From Flavobacterium hiemivividum (GTDB taxonomy: Bacteria > Bacteroidota > Bacteroidia > Flavobacteriales > Flavobacteriaceae): 64,000 nucleotides of DNA. Below the pieces are notes generated by a model. The model was given only the letters and a program-made list of their open reading frames with translations. It made no database searches and had not been told where the DNA came from. The stretch is from NCBI RefSeq assembly GCF_004349145.1, contig NZ_SMFO01000001.1:186001-250000 (forward strand). The letters are read 5' to 3'. Numbering within the stretch: the first letter of the stretch is position 1; each line of letters begins with the position of its first letter. The translations under genes were made by a program, and so were the position numbers. Shown here piece after piece: positions 14,872-25,234 of this stretch.

Positions 14872-16158
14872 CTACAATGTTTTCGACACTTTATCGACAG
14901 CCTGTATGGTAAAATCTAAATCTTCATAGCTAAGCGCATCAGTAATAAACCAGGTTTCATAAGCTGATGGTGCAATGTAAATTCCCTCTTGCAATAATCC
15001 ATGAAAGAACTTTTTAAAGGATTCATTGTCTCCATTTGCAGCCGATTTAAAATCAACCACAGGAGCTGCATCAAAATGCACTGAAATCATAGACCCAATT
15101 CTATTGATCGTAAAAATAACATTGTTAGCTTTTAAAACTCTTTCGATACCTTCATGCAAATAAGCTGTTTTCGCTGCAAGTCTATCAAATATTGCAGCAT
15201 CATTATTTAAAGCTTGTAACATCGCTAATCCTGCGGCCATAGCTAATGGATTCCCAGATAAAGTTCCTGCTTGATAAACCGGACCAAGAGGCGCTAGGTA
15301 ATTCATTATTTCGTTACGGGCTGCGAAAGCACCCACTGGTAATCCGCCACCAATTACTTTTCCGAAACAAACAATATCTGCTTTGATATTAAATAATTCT
15401 TGAACGCCACCTTTAGCTAATCTAAAACCAGTCATCACCTCATCAAATATCAATAAGATTCCGTTAGCGGTACACATTTCTCTTAAACCTTCTAAGAACC
15501 CTTCATTTGGAGGGACACACCCCATATTTCCAGCTACTGGTTCAACAATAATGGCAGCAATTTGCTCTTTATTAGCTTCGATTAAAGTCTTTACATTCTC
15601 TAAATCATTATAAATAGCTAACAAAGTATCCTTAGCCGTTCCTTCAGTCACTCCAGGGCTATTTGGCGAACCAAAAGTAACCGCTCCGCTTCCTGCTTGG
15701 ATCAAAAAGGAGTCTGAATGACCATGATAACAACCAGCAAATTTTATAATTTTATCTCTCTTAGTAAATCCACGAGCTAAACGAACCGCGCTCATACAAG
15801 CTTCGGTTCCTGAATTTACAAACCTGATTTTATCAATATTTGGCACCATAGAAACAGCCAAAGCGGCAATTTGTGTTTCTAATTCTGTAGGCATACCAAA
15901 AGAAGTACCCAACTTCGCTTTCTCAATTACGGCTTGCACCACTGGTTCAAAAGCATGACCTAAAATCATAGGTCCCCAGGAATTAATATAATCTATTAAA
16001 CGATTTCCATCTTCATCATACATGTAAGCACCTTTGGCACGTTGCACAAAAATTGGTGTTCCTCCTACTGCTTTAAATGCTCTTACTGGCGAGTTTACAC
16101 CACCAGGTATTACTTTTTCCGCTTCCGCAAAAAGCTGACTGCTTCTTTTATATATCAT
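14872..16158 (-). CDS. hemL: Glutamate-1-semialdehyde 2,1-aminomutase
   Basis: A 428-residue class III aminotransferase-fold PLP enzyme that converts glutamate-1-semialdehyde to 5-aminolevulinate in the C5 haem pathway. It shows [13 protein letters not shown] near the N-terminus, [15 protein letters not shown], the FDEVMTGFR metal/PLP-Asp stretch, and [15 protein letters not shown] with the PLP lysine. Length and ends match the family. It ends the minus-strand run that begins with the PLP enzyme at 17985. Confidence 0.96.
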   Translation of the reverse strand: MIYKRSSQLFAEAEKVIPGGVNSPVRAFKAVGGTPIFVQRAKGAYMYDEDGNRLIDYINSWGPMILGHAFEPVVQAVIEKAKLGTSFGMPTELETQIAALAVSMVPNIDKIRFVNSGTEACMSAVRLARGFTKRDKIIKFAGCYHGHSDSFLIQAGSGAVTFGSPNSPGVTEGTAKDTLLAIYNDLENVKTLIEANKEQIAAIIVEPVAGNMGCVPPNEGFLEGLREMCTANGILLIFDEVMTGFRLAKGGVQELFNIKADIVCFGKVIGGGLPVGAFAARNEIMNYLAPLGPVYQAGTLSGNPLAMAAGLAMLQALNNDAAIFDRLAAKTAYLHEGIERVLKANNVIFTINRIGSMISVHFDAAPVVDFKSAANGDNESFKKFFHGLLQEGIYIAPSAYETWFITDALSYEDLDFTIQAVDKVSKTL

Positions 16159-16208
16159 TACTTAATTTTAATTGGAATATATTGGATTAAATTTGTAGAT
16201 CTTTTACT

Positions 16209-17093
16209 CTAATTTACTATTAGCCTTTGCCCAATAGAAATCGTATTGTCTGAAAGATTGTTTTTTACTTTTAAGTCGTCTATCATTACATTGTATTTTT
16301 TCGAAATAGAATATAAGGTATCTCCTTTTTGAACTTCGTAAAAAGGTCCGTTGTAAGTAGAATTAACATTTGCGATTCTTATTGACTTATTTTCAGTTGG
16401 AGTATACTTTGTTCCTAATACTTGGGCATCAAATTGACCAAGATTATAGCGTTCGATATAAGAAATCAACTTATCTGGGTATTTAGGATCTGTTGCATAG
16501 CCGGCCGATCTTAATCCTTTTGCCCAAGCTTGATAATCATCTTTTGGTAAATTAAACAACCTAGAATACCTACTTCTACTTGTTAAAAACAAGGCATGAT
16601 CTTTATAAGATTCAGAAGGATCATCGTATTTTCTAAAACATTCTTGTTTAGCATCATCATCGTGTCTTACACTTTCTCCTTCCCAACCTGTATGGCATTT
16701 AATACCAAAATGATTATTGGATCTTGAAGCTAAGTCTCCGCGTCCTGCTCCCGATTCTAATATTCCTTGTGCCAAGATTATACTTGCTGGAATCCCATAT
16801 ACTTTCATATTATTCATGGCAATGTCTTTGTAATCAAAAACATAACGACCTATTACATCAGTAGGAACAACAGTTTTTGAGGTCGACTCGATCACCTCAT
16901 TTTCATCAGTTCTTTGTGATTTTACTCTATTATTTACTACAGTGGTTTTTTCGGTCTTAGTATAATTCTTCTTTTTAACTACCGCCTTACTATTCTTTGC
17001 CGAAGCTGGTTTTGCAGTAACAATTGGAGATTTTGTTACATTACAACTTATCAGTGTTAATACCGTGAGAATTACTATGATTTTTTTATACAT
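16209..17093 (-). CDS. Lipoprotein glucosaminidase with LysM domain
   Basis: A 294-residue exported lipoprotein (lipobox LTLISC near residue 17). A basic linker precedes a GH73-type mannosyl-glycoprotein endo-beta-N-acetylglucosaminidase domain (about 75-215, with IPASIILAQGILESGAGRGD carrying the catalytic Glu and SNNHFGIKCHTGW). The C-terminal LysM repeat (about 245-294, YEVQKGDTLYSISKKY) binds peptidoglycan. The enzyme probably trims the cell wall. Its start overlaps the end of the upstream PLP-enzyme gene by 8 nt. Confidence 0.93.
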   Translation of the reverse strand: MYKKIIVILTVLTLISCNVTKSPIVTAKPASAKNSKAVVKKKNYTKTEKTTVVNNRVKSQRTDENEVIESTSKTVVPTDVIGRYVFDYKDIAMNNMKVYGIPASIILAQGILESGAGRGDLASRSNNHFGIKCHTGWEGESVRHDDDAKQECFRKYDDPSESYKDHALFLTSRSRYSRLFNLPKDDYQAWAKGLRSAGYATDPKYPDKLISYIERYNLGQFDAQVLGTKYTPTENKSIRIANVNSTYNGPFYEVQKGDTLYSISKKYNVMIDDLKVKNNLSDNTISIGQRLIVN

Positions 17094-17985
17094 CTATATC
17101 AATTGTTGGTAATTGTTTGTTTTTTAATTTCATATTCATTCCCTGGATACCTTGAATACCTCCAGTATGAATAAGTAATATATTAGATTTTGGAGGGAAT
17201 TTACTAGCTCTTATCATATCTATAACGCCAAAAGCCATCTTTCCAGTATAAATTGGGTCTAAAAGAATTTTATTTTCGACATTAAACAAATTGATAAAAG
17301 CGATTAACTCTTGACTCACTTTCGCATAACCTCCAAAATGGTAATCCGTTATTAAATCCCAATTCGTATTGTTTTGTACAAAAGTACTAATTTCATCTTT
17401 TAAAAAGTCCCCTTTTAGTGCTGGAAATCCCAAAACTTTTTGATGCGGCAAAGCCGAATTTATTATTCCCGCAATGGTTCCGCCAGTGCCTACTGCGCAA
17501 CAAACATAATCAAAATGATTGTCTTTCTCTGTTAAAATTTCCTGACAACCTTTGACTGCCAATTCATTAGTACCACCTTCCGGGATCAAGAAAAAACTTC
17601 CGAACTTTTGTTTTAAACTATCTAAAAAGGAAATGTCATTTTTTAATCTGTAGTCTTCTCTACTAACAAATTCGAATTCCATACCACAACTTTGAGCAAA
17701 ATGCAAGGTTGGATTTTCAGAAATTTTAGCTCGTAATTCATCCCCGCGAATAATTCCGATAGTCTTAAATCCTTTCTCTTTCCCGGCAAATGCGACGGCC
17801 GCAATGTGATTAGAATAAGCGCCACCAAAAGTGAGTAGTGTTTTTTGATTTTCAGCAGCTGCCTGAAATAAATTGTATTTTAGTTTTCTAAACTTATTTC
17901 CTGACACAAAGGGATGAATCAAATCTTCCCGTTTTACCGTTACAGAAATTGAATTTGGAAATGATATTTTTAATGGTTGGTTCAA
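17086..17985 (-). CDS. PLP-dependent D-cysteine desulfhydrase / ACC deaminase family enzyme
   Basis: A 299-residue fold-type II PLP enzyme. SGNKFRKLKYNL (Lys31 as PLP lysine), TFGGAYSNHIAAVA and CCAVGTGGTIAGI are family motifs. Bacteroidetes members are annotated as 1-aminocyclopropane-1-carboxylate deaminase or D-cysteine desulfhydrase; the sequence does not settle the substrate. It starts a minus-strand run leading to the glucosaminidase and hemL, which is more likely a shared transcript than a pathway. Confidence 0.85.
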   Translation of the reverse strand: MNQPLKISFPNSISVTVKREDLIHPFVSGNKFRKLKYNLFQAAAENQKTLLTFGGAYSNHIAAVAFAGKEKGFKTIGIIRGDELRAKISENPTLHFAQSCGMEFEFVSREDYRLKNDISFLDSLKQKFGSFFLIPEGGTNELAVKGCQEILTEKDNHFDYVCCAVGTGGTIAGIINSALPHQKVLGFPALKGDFLKDEISTFVQNNTNWDLITDYHFGGYAKVSQELIAFINLFNVENKILLDPIYTGKMAFGVIDMIRASKFPPKSNILLIHTGGIQGIQGMNMKLKNKQLPTIDIDV

Positions 17986-18129
17986 GTGTTATACTTTTTT
18001 GACAAAGTTATAATAAATCACTAATGAAAAAAGGCAATTGGAGGATGGTTCTGGTTTTTAACACAATTAGAATTTGGATTATTTATTATTAATAATCAAA
18101 CAACTACAAAAGTAAATTCGATATAAAAA

Positions 18130-18471
18130 CTACTTTTTATCCAATTTCAAATAACTAGCGAATCTAAACAAAGGTCTCTTTTTAAGATAACCAAGATCGG
18201 TTTCTTTACTATAAGCTTCTCGCTCAAAACTAATATTCCTATAAGCCAAATTTCGATTCTTATACTGAATCAACCGAAATAGAAACTCCAAGAAATACCA
18301 AACAAAAAACGGAAGTATTAATAATTCTAATTGTTGACGCAAATGAATTTTTTCGTGATTTATAAAAGTACGATTTTCTTTATCAGCCGGATATCTTATA
18401 AAGATGAATGGAAAAGTGGTTAATCCACGAAAGCCTTTCGGAATTAAATATTTAGTGATGATAAGAAACAT
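18130..18471 (-). CDS. Small membrane-associated protein with HExxH motif
   Basis: A 113-residue protein with an N-terminal strand-rich part, the sequence INHEKIHLRQQLEL containing HEKIH (HExxH zinc-metalloprotease signature) near residue 39, and one hydrophobic helix (LLILPFFVWYFLEFLF). A short conserved-looking family in Flavobacteria, in my recollection without assigned function. The Glu/His pair could be catalytic or coincidental. Confidence 0.7.
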   Translation of the reverse strand: MFLIITKYLIPKGFRGLTTFPFIFIRYPADKENRTFINHEKIHLRQQLELLILPFFVWYFLEFLFRLIQYKNRNLAYRNISFEREAYSKETDLGYLKKRPLFRFASYLKLDKK

Positions 18472-18593
18472 TCGTTATAAAAATTATAAATTTGCAGTAC
18501 TAAAATAGTTCTTTTTAATCAAACACTCAATTGTTGGAGTGTTCTAATTAATAGAATCTTTACAACTCTTTTTCTAATAGAATAGGCTCGAAT

Positions 18594-18770
18594 ATGATTA
18601 ATGAGAATGACCCAAATAAATTAATCGAAGGCGAAGATTTTTATTACACGCCCGAAGGTTACAAATGCTTTACTGAAAAACACCACTTAAAAAGAGGCTA
18701 CTGTTGCAAAAGCGGATGCCGTCATTGTCCCTATGGATATGATAAAAAAACAGGGACAATCAAAAAGTAG
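18594..18770 (+). CDS. Short Cys-rich DUF5522-type protein
   Basis: A 58-residue protein starting MINENDPNKLIEGEDFYYTP and ending in a metal-site-like cluster: RGYCCKSGCRHCPYGYD. This C-C-x3-C-x2-C tail matches the DUF5522 family (a short protein in Bacteroidetes and some eukaryotes). Four cysteines plus a His could bind zinc or iron-sulfur. ATG at 18594 and TAG at 18768 frame it exactly. It stands alone between two minus-strand genes. Confidence 0.85.
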   Translation: MINENDPNKLIEGEDFYYTPEGYKCFTEKHHLKRGYCCKSGCRHCPYGYDKKTGTIKK

Positions 18771-18977
18771 TTTTCACTAAAAGATTAGTTTTCACAACTA
18801 TTACTCCGGCCAGTTTCAAAAATCATAACTGCTATCGAAACTTTTACTAAGAAACGTATCCTGTTAAAAGTTCAGCTTTACTTGTAAAAGCTTGGTTAAT
18901 TTTCGAAAAAAAGAATATAGATTGTGATGCTATAGAATCAAAACTATTTTCTGTTTTCAAAGATGCAATTAGATGAA

Positions 18978-19037
18978 AAGTGCCATTCATTCTGTTCTTA
19001 TGAAATATTTCAAATAAAAACAGAACAATTGGCACTT
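18978..19037 (-). terminator. Imperfect hairpin after the ABC permease gene
   Basis: AAGTGCCA/TGGCACTT plus TTCTGT/ACAGAA form a long imperfect stem just after the permease stop codon at 19047, with TTTTC following on the minus strand. Probable terminator. From 18771 to 18977 I see nothing else; the 62-codon frame here has no recognisable composition. Confidence 0.55.
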
Positions 19038-19046
19038 GTGATACTT

Positions 19047-21584
19047 TTAAACTTCTTTTCGCAACACCTCCAATGGTGGACTATTTAAAACTGATTTTAA
19101 ATTGCTCAAGCCAATGAGAACCACCAAAAATGTAATTCCTGGGAGAAAAACTAAAAACGGAATTACGGAGGGCACAAAGGGTTCCTTAAACAAAAATAGC
19201 GCTAATAATTGACTACCAACTAAGGACAATAAAACTCCAGTCAAACTTCCCAAAATTCCTAAATAGACGTATTCTAATGCGGTTATTTCTAAAATTTGTT
19301 TGCTTTTTGCACCCAAAGTTCTCAATAAAACACTCTCTTTTATACGTTGGTATTTGCTATTTCTAACAGAACCTACAAGCACAATTAAACCTGTCAAAAT
19401 ACTAAAGAATGCCATAAAATTAATGATCCATGAAATTTTATCTAAAATGTCTTCTACAATAGTAAACACTTGTCGTAAATCTAAAATGGTCACATTTGGA
19501 TATTGTTGAACCAAATCTCGTTGTAAGGCAGCAGAACTTTCTTTAGTCGGTACATAAGTAGTCATTACATTAAACTGAGGGGCATTTTCTAAAACGCCTG
19601 TCGGAAATAAAATAGTGAAATTTATTTGCATACTCGTCCAGTCTACTTTTCGAATACTACTTACAACAGTTTCCATTAAAACCCCTTGCACATTAAAAAC
19701 AGCCTTATCTCCAACTTTTAAATTGGCATCATCGGCCATATTATCTGTAATCGATATTGGGATGGGTTTTCCAGGAGTTGCTGTTCCTATCCACTCTCCT
19801 GCTATTAACTCTTCGGTTTCTTTTAATGAATCTCTGTAAGTAACTCTAAATTCATGATTCAAAACCCATTTTCGCATGGTAAGCGTGCTGTCTTGACGCA
19901 TGTCACTTACTGATCTACCATGAATACTTTCCATACGCATGGTGATAATTGGGACGTTATCAATCACCTCCAAATCTTTACTTTTGAAGGTTTTTAACAG
20001 CGCTGTTTCTTGTTCGGTTTGTACATCGAGTAAAATGATATTGGCATCATTCTTTTTATTCTCTAAAGATGTTTTTGCCAATAAAATATCTTTTGTAAAA
20101 TATAACGTACTTATTAAAAAAGTACCCAATCCAATCGCTAAAACGAGTACCATGGTTTGGTTATTAGGTCGAAATAAGTTGAGTAAACTTTGTCGTTTCG
20201 TATAACCCCAAGAACTTGGAAAATAGTTTTTAATCAATTGAATGAATAAATGGGCAACTCCAGCCATTATAGCAATAGTGACGAAAATACCAGCGGTAAA
20301 AATCAATCCATCTACGGCATCTTTCAGCATCCAAAAAGAAAATAGAAATATAAAAACTGCAATCGTTACAAAGACTACTATTCGTGCATATTTCGGTTTT
20401 TGTAAATTATCTTCAGCTCCTCTTAAAACTTCTAATGGTGATACATACCAAGTACCTAATAACGGCAATAATGCAAATAAAACCGACATTAAAACACCTA
20501 ATGCAACACCCATAATTATGGGTTGAATGGATATAATTATTTCAACATTAAAGGGCAAAAAGTCTTGTAAAATATAAGGAAACGCATATTGTAAACCCGT
20601 CCCAATGGCTGAACCAATTATCCCACCTATCAGACCAATGCTGATAATTTGTATTAAATAAATTAAAAACGATTGTTTTCTTGAGGCACCTAAACATTTT
20701 AAAACCGCCACACTTTTTAGTTTCTCTTTAATATAAATGTGCACAGAACTTGCGATACCAATGCATCCGAGTAAAAGCGCAATAAAAGCCACCAAATTTA
20801 AAAAACGACTCACATTATCATATCGTTTTCCTAAACGTTCGCTTGTGCTAATATGCGTATCTAAATCTGCATTTTCGGCATCGAGAATAGGATTTAGCTT
20901 TTCGCTTAAAGCGTCTAAATTTACTTCTGGTGCTTTAAAAAAATATTGGTATTCTTTTCGGCTCCCCAATTGCAACAAGTCGGTTTTTTCTATTAAAGAA
21001 AATGGAATCAAGACGGTTGGTGCTACCGACGATGAAATGGCTGTGCTACCAGGAATCGATTGTAAAGCACCAATAATAGGAAGCGTTAATTCCCCTATTT
21101 TTATGGAATCGCCTGCAGTCATATTGTATTGCAATAATAAAGTCGCGTCTACCAAGGCTCCGCCTAAACGCTGATAAGTTGCACCAGCGGCAGCAGGCTC
21201 GGTAGTAATATCGCCATAAAAAGGAAATTGTCCTTCCATAGCCCTTACTTTTACTAATTTAGTTCCGCCACTTTTAGGAAAGGCAGCCATCGAAACAAAG
21301 TTAACTTCGGAAGCATCGACACCTAAAGAGTCTACAATAGCTAATACTTTTTCAGATGGTTCTTGCTTGCTATCAATAATAAAATCGGCGCCCATTAAGG
21401 ATTTTGATTGTTTTTGAATGTTTTGCTTTAAGTTATCACTAAACAATTGGATGGAAACCACCGCAGCAATACCCAATATGATGGATGCCATAAAAAGCAT
21501 CAGTCGAGAAAGACTCGCTTTACCGTCCCTCCAAGCCATTTTTAAAAGCCATTGAAAATTCAATTTCGAATTGATATTGCCCAT
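19047..21584 (-). CDS. YbbP-type ABC transporter permease (FtsX-like, two permease domains)
   Basis: An 845-residue inner-membrane protein with about 10 membrane segments and two FtsX-type domains (N-half with helices near 30, 265-370; C-half near 415-500 and 730-840). A large periplasmic region lies between residues 510 and 720. It ends RKEV after PLEVLRK, the coupling helix repeat seen in the family. The ABC ATPase gene upstream overlaps by 1 nt (TAATG). With the divergent TesA-like esterase at 22301 this gives the YbbAP-TesA arrangement, thought to export or extract hydrophobic substrates from the membrane. Confidence 0.88.
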   Translation of the reverse strand: MGNINSKLNFQWLLKMAWRDGKASLSRLMLFMASIILGIAAVVSIQLFSDNLKQNIQKQSKSLMGADFIIDSKQEPSEKVLAIVDSLGVDASEVNFVSMAAFPKSGGTKLVKVRAMEGQFPFYGDITTEPAAAGATYQRLGGALVDATLLLQYNMTAGDSIKIGELTLPIIGALQSIPGSTAISSSVAPTVLIPFSLIEKTDLLQLGSRKEYQYFFKAPEVNLDALSEKLNPILDAENADLDTHISTSERLGKRYDNVSRFLNLVAFIALLLGCIGIASSVHIYIKEKLKSVAVLKCLGASRKQSFLIYLIQIISIGLIGGIIGSAIGTGLQYAFPYILQDFLPFNVEIIISIQPIIMGVALGVLMSVLFALLPLLGTWYVSPLEVLRGAEDNLQKPKYARIVVFVTIAVFIFLFSFWMLKDAVDGLIFTAGIFVTIAIMAGVAHLFIQLIKNYFPSSWGYTKRQSLLNLFRPNNQTMVLVLAIGLGTFLISTLYFTKDILLAKTSLENKKNDANIILLDVQTEQETALLKTFKSKDLEVIDNVPIITMRMESIHGRSVSDMRQDSTLTMRKWVLNHEFRVTYRDSLKETEELIAGEWIGTATPGKPIPISITDNMADDANLKVGDKAVFNVQGVLMETVVSSIRKVDWTSMQINFTILFPTGVLENAPQFNVMTTYVPTKESSAALQRDLVQQYPNVTILDLRQVFTIVEDILDKISWIINFMAFFSILTGLIVLVGSVRNSKYQRIKESVLLRTLGAKSKQILEITALEYVYLGILGSLTGVLLSLVGSQLLALFLFKEPFVPSVIPFLVFLPGITFLVVLIGLSNLKSVLNSPPLEVLRKEV

Positions 21585-22273
21585 TAAATCGTTCTTGTTT
21601 TTTCGTTTGAAATAATCTTCCCGCCTTTTAATCGTAGAATTTGCTGTGTCCGATTTGCTAAATCTAAATCGTGCGTGATAATAACCAAAGTAGTTCCTGC
21701 TTCTTTATTTAATTCGAAAAGCAATTGAATAACCTTTTCTCCAGTTTCTTCATCTAAATTCCCCGTAGGTTCATCTGCAAATAAAATAGAGGGTTTGTTA
21801 GAAAAAGCTCTTGCTAATGCTACTCTTTGTTGTTCACCTCCAGATAATTGGGAAGGATAATGGTGCAAACGATCGCCTAAACCAACTTTTTCTAATAAGG
21901 CTATACCAAATTTTGCTGCATTTTTATCACCTTGTAATTCCAAAGGAACTATCACGTTCTCCAAGGCTGTTAATGTGGGCAAAAGTTGAAAATTCTGAAA
22001 AATAAATCCCACTTCTTTGTTCCGCAAGGCTGCGCGTTCATCTTCATTTAAATCTTCTAAACGTGTACCGCACAATTCAATAGTTCCAGAACTTGGGTAA
22101 TCTAAACCTGCACAAAGTCCTAACAAAGTTGTTTTTCCACTACCAGAAGGCCCTACAATTGAGAAAATACAGCCCTTTTCGACTTCAAATGAGATATTGC
22201 TAATTACTGTTAATTTTTTAGAACCACTGGTATAAGTTTTCTCTAAATCATTAATCTTTAATATATTTGACAT
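21584..22273 (-). CDS. ABC transporter ATP-binding protein (YbbA/LolD-like)
   Basis: A 229-residue ATPase with Walker A GPSGSGKTT, signature LSGGEQQRVALARA, Walker B ILFADEPTGNLD and the H-loop ITHD. It belongs to the MacB/LolD/YbbA subfamily of mechanotransmission transporters. Its stop overlaps the permease start, so both are translated together. It is divergent from the esterase gene with only 27 nt between the starts. Confidence 0.93.
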   Translation of the reverse strand: MSNILKINDLEKTYTSGSKKLTVISNISFEVEKGCIFSIVGPSGSGKTTLLGLCAGLDYPSSGTIELCGTRLEDLNEDERAALRNKEVGFIFQNFQLLPTLTALENVIVPLELQGDKNAAKFGIALLEKVGLGDRLHHYPSQLSGGEQQRVALARAFSNKPSILFADEPTGNLDEETGEKVIQLLFELNKEAGTTLVIITHDLDLANRTQQILRLKGGKIISNEKTRTI

Positions 22274-22300
22274 TATTTTTATTTAATTTTTTTTTATAAT

Positions 22301-23044
22301 ATGCTAATGCCGAAAAATAGACAATTGATACTAAATAGCATCAGGACAAATCTAAAGATTTTCATAAAGTTTTCTCGCTTTCTTGTATTGATCTTATTAG
22401 TCGCCTGTAAATCTGATAACGCTAACAAAGGAGGTAATGCAGAAACAACCTCAACTGCAGCTGCAACAGAACAGGCTAAAACTACTAGTTCTAAAAAAAT
22501 TGTTGTTTTTGGTGATAGTTTAACCGCAGGCTATGGTTTAGATGATGTTAACGATGCTTTTCCTGGAATAATCCAAGATAAAATAGACGCTTTGCAATTA
22601 GATTATACTGTTGTTAATTCAGGTGTAAGTGGCGAAACAACATCTGGTGGAATAAACAGAATTGACTGGGTTTTAAATGAAGAACCAAGCATTTTTATTT
22701 TGGAGTTGGGTGCAAATGATGGTTTAAGAGGTGTACCGTTACAGCAAACTAAAGAGAATTTACAAGGAATTATTGATGCTGTTAAGAAAAGATATCCTTC
22801 GACTAAAATTATTTTGGCGGGGATGCAACTGCCTCCTAATATGGGACAAACCTATACCACAGAATTCAAAAATTTATTTCCTTCATTGGCTAAAAAAAAC
22901 GATCTGTATTTGATCCCTTTTTTATTGGACAATGTTGGTGGCATTGCTGCTTTAAATCAATCAGATGGTATTCATCCTACCAAAGAAGGCCATGAAATAC
23001 TGGCAACAAATGTTTGGAATGTTCTAAAACCTATCCTGAAATAA
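22301..23044 (+). CDS. TesA-like GDSL arylesterase/lysophospholipase, lipoprotein
   Basis: A 247-residue SGNH hydrolase with catalytic Ser in GDSLTAGYG (about residue 75), GANDGLRG, and SDGIHPTKEGH with the Asp-His pair. An N-terminal hydrophobic segment and ILLVAC form a lipobox at about residue 36, followed by a Thr/Ala-rich linker. It pairs with the divergent YbbAP-type transporter. Start at 22301 or the ATG two codons later. Confidence 0.9.
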   Translation: MLMPKNRQLILNSIRTNLKIFIKFSRFLVLILLVACKSDNANKGGNAETTSTAAATEQAKTTSSKKIVVFGDSLTAGYGLDDVNDAFPGIIQDKIDALQLDYTVVNSGVSGETTSGGINRIDWVLNEEPSIFILELGANDGLRGVPLQQTKENLQGIIDAVKKRYPSTKIILAGMQLPPNMGQTYTTEFKNLFPSLAKKNDLYLIPFLLDNVGGIAALNQSDGIHPTKEGHEILATNVWNVLKPILK

Positions 23045-23202
23045 ATATAATCATTCCGATAAAAGCACTGATAATTAATAAAAAATCTTTGCCAATAATG
23101 ATTTTCAATAACGTAAACCCCTTTATTTAAGCTGCTTTTTGCTACATTAATATTTTTATTTAATAAAAAAACATCTATTCTACAATAACGAATTAAAACA
23201 AA

Positions 23203-25185
23203 ATGACTTTTCAAGACCAAATCCAACAAGGAATCCCTACTATATTGCCTCAACCTAAACCGTATGAAATTGACATCAACCATGCGCCTAAAAGAAAAGA
23301 AATCCTTTCGGCCGAGGAAAAAAAATTAGCTCTTCGCAACGCACTTCGTTATTTCGAACCGCAGCATCATGCCGAATTACTTCAAGAATTTAGGGACGAA
23401 TTAGAAACTTATGGTCGTATTTATATGTACCGTTTCCGCCCTGAATATGAAATGAAAGCACGGCCAATTAACGATTATCCGGGAAAATGCGAACAGGCTA
23501 AAGCAATCATGTTAATGATTCAGAATAACTTAGACTACGCCGTTGCTCAGCATCCTCATGAATTAATTACTTATGGCGGAAACGGGGCGGTTTTTCAAAA
23601 CTGGGCGCAGTACTTGTTGACCATGAAATACCTGGCCGAAATGACCGAGGACCAAACATTAACCATGTATTCTGGTCATCCCATGGGATTATTCCCTTCT
23701 CATAAAGAAGCGCCAAGAGTGGTTGTGACTAACGGAATGGTGATCCCTAATTATTCTAAACCGGATGATTGGGAGAAAATGAATGCCTTAGGCGTTTCTC
23801 AATACGGCCAAATGACTGCTGGTAGCTACATGTACATTGGGCCACAAGGAATTGTACACGGAACTACTATTACGGTGCTGAATGCTTTTCGAAAAATAAA
23901 CCGCAGTCCTTCTGGAGGAGTATTCGTTACTTCTGGATTAGGCGGAATGAGTGGTGCTCAACCAAAAGCAGGAAACATCGCAGGTTGCATCACTGTTTGT
24001 GCCGAAGTCAATGCTAAAATCACTCACATTCGCCATAGTCAAGGCTGGATCAATGAAGTTGTAGAAGATATTGACGAATTAGTAAAAAGAGTTACTTTGG
24101 CAAAAGCCAACAAAGAAATTATATCCATCGCCTACCTCGGAAACGTTGTTGACGTTTGGGAAAAATTTGACCAAGAAAATATTCATATCGATTTAGGAAG
24201 TGACCAAACCTCCCTTCACAATCCGTGGGCGGGAGGGTATTACCCCGTTGGTATTTCTTTCGAAGAATCGAATGAAATGATGGCAAACAATCCTGATCTT
24301 TTCAAAGAAAAAGTACAAAAAACATTACGCCGTCACGCAGCTGCTATAAATAAACACACTGCCAAAGGAACTTATTTCTTTGATTATGGAAACGCTTTCC
24401 TACTAGAAGCTTCTCGCGCAGGAGCGGCAGTAATGGCTGATAATAATATCGATTTTAAGTATCCAAGTTATGTACAAGACATCATGGGACCTATGTGTTT
24501 TGATTATGGTTTTGGTCCTTTCCGTTGGGTTTGTGCCTCAGGTCAACCAGAAGATTTACAGAAAACAGATACAATTGCATGCGAAGTACTTGAAGAAATG
24601 GCAAAAACAGCACCTTTCGAAATTCAGCAGCAAATGCAGGATAACATTCAATGGATTAAAGGAGCGCAGGAAAATAAATTGGTTGTAGGATCACAAGCGA
24701 GAATCCTTTATGCGGATGCCGAAGGTCGCGTAAAAATTGCCGAAGCTTTTAATCAGGCTATTGCCAAAGGAGAAATTGGAACGGTTGTTCTAGGTAGAGA
24801 CCACCATGACGTTTCTGGAACGGATTCTCCTTATAGAGAAACTTCAAACATCTACGATGGTTCCCGTTTCACAGCAGATATGGCTATTCAAAATGTAATT
24901 GGAGACAGCTTTAGAGGTGCTACTTGGGTATCAATTCACAATGGTGGAGGTGTGGGCTGGGGCGAGGTTATAAACGGAGGTTTTGGTATGGTTCTTGATG
25001 GATCTAAAGAAGCATCAAGACGCTTAGAATCAATGCTCTTCTGGGATGTAAACAACGGAATCTCAAGAAGAAGTTGGGCTCGAAACGAAGGAGCTGTTTT
25101 TGCTATTAAAAGAGCAATGGAGACGCAACCTTTATTAAAAGTCACACTCCCTAATATAGTAGCAGACAATCTATTGAATTTTTAA
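23203..25185 (+). CDS. hutU: Urocanate hydratase
   Basis: A 660-residue NAD-dependent enzyme converting urocanate to imidazolonepropionate in histidine degradation. It shows YGGNGAVFQNW, SGHPMGLFPSH, TAGSYMYIGPQGIVHGTT and LGRDHHDVSGTDSPYRETS, all typical. It is about 100 residues longer than the proteobacterial enzyme, as in other Bacteroidetes. No other hut genes are in the window. Confidence 0.95.
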   Translation: MTFQDQIQQGIPTILPQPKPYEIDINHAPKRKEILSAEEKKLALRNALRYFEPQHHAELLQEFRDELETYGRIYMYRFRPEYEMKARPINDYPGKCEQAKAIMLMIQNNLDYAVAQHPHELITYGGNGAVFQNWAQYLLTMKYLAEMTEDQTLTMYSGHPMGLFPSHKEAPRVVVTNGMVIPNYSKPDDWEKMNALGVSQYGQMTAGSYMYIGPQGIVHGTTITVLNAFRKINRSPSGGVFVTSGLGGMSGAQPKAGNIAGCITVCAEVNAKITHIRHSQGWINEVVEDIDELVKRVTLAKANKEIISIAYLGNVVDVWEKFDQENIHIDLGSDQTSLHNPWAGGYYPVGISFEESNEMMANNPDLFKEKVQKTLRRHAAAINKHTAKGTYFFDYGNAFLLEASRAGAAVMADNNIDFKYPSYVQDIMGPMCFDYGFGPFRWVCASGQPEDLQKTDTIACEVLEEMAKTAPFEIQQQMQDNIQWIKGAQENKLVVGSQARILYADAEGRVKIAEAFNQAIAKGEIGTVVLGRDHHDVSGTDSPYRETSNIYDGSRFTADMAIQNVIGDSFRGATWVSIHNGGGVGWGEVINGGFGMVLDGSKEASRRLESMLFWDVNNGISRRSWARNEGAVFAIKRAMETQPLLKVTLPNIVADNLLNF

Positions 25186-25234
25186 AATTTTGAGCGTAAC
25201 TTTAGTGAACCATTAGCAATTAAATACTATCACC

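Noticed and set aside
18847-19035. 62-codon minus-strand frame after the ABC permease
   Set aside because: It overlaps the terminator-like inverted repeat and has no conserved features.
20242-21174. Plus-strand frames inside the ABC permease gene
   Set aside because: They are antisense shadows of a well-supported gene.
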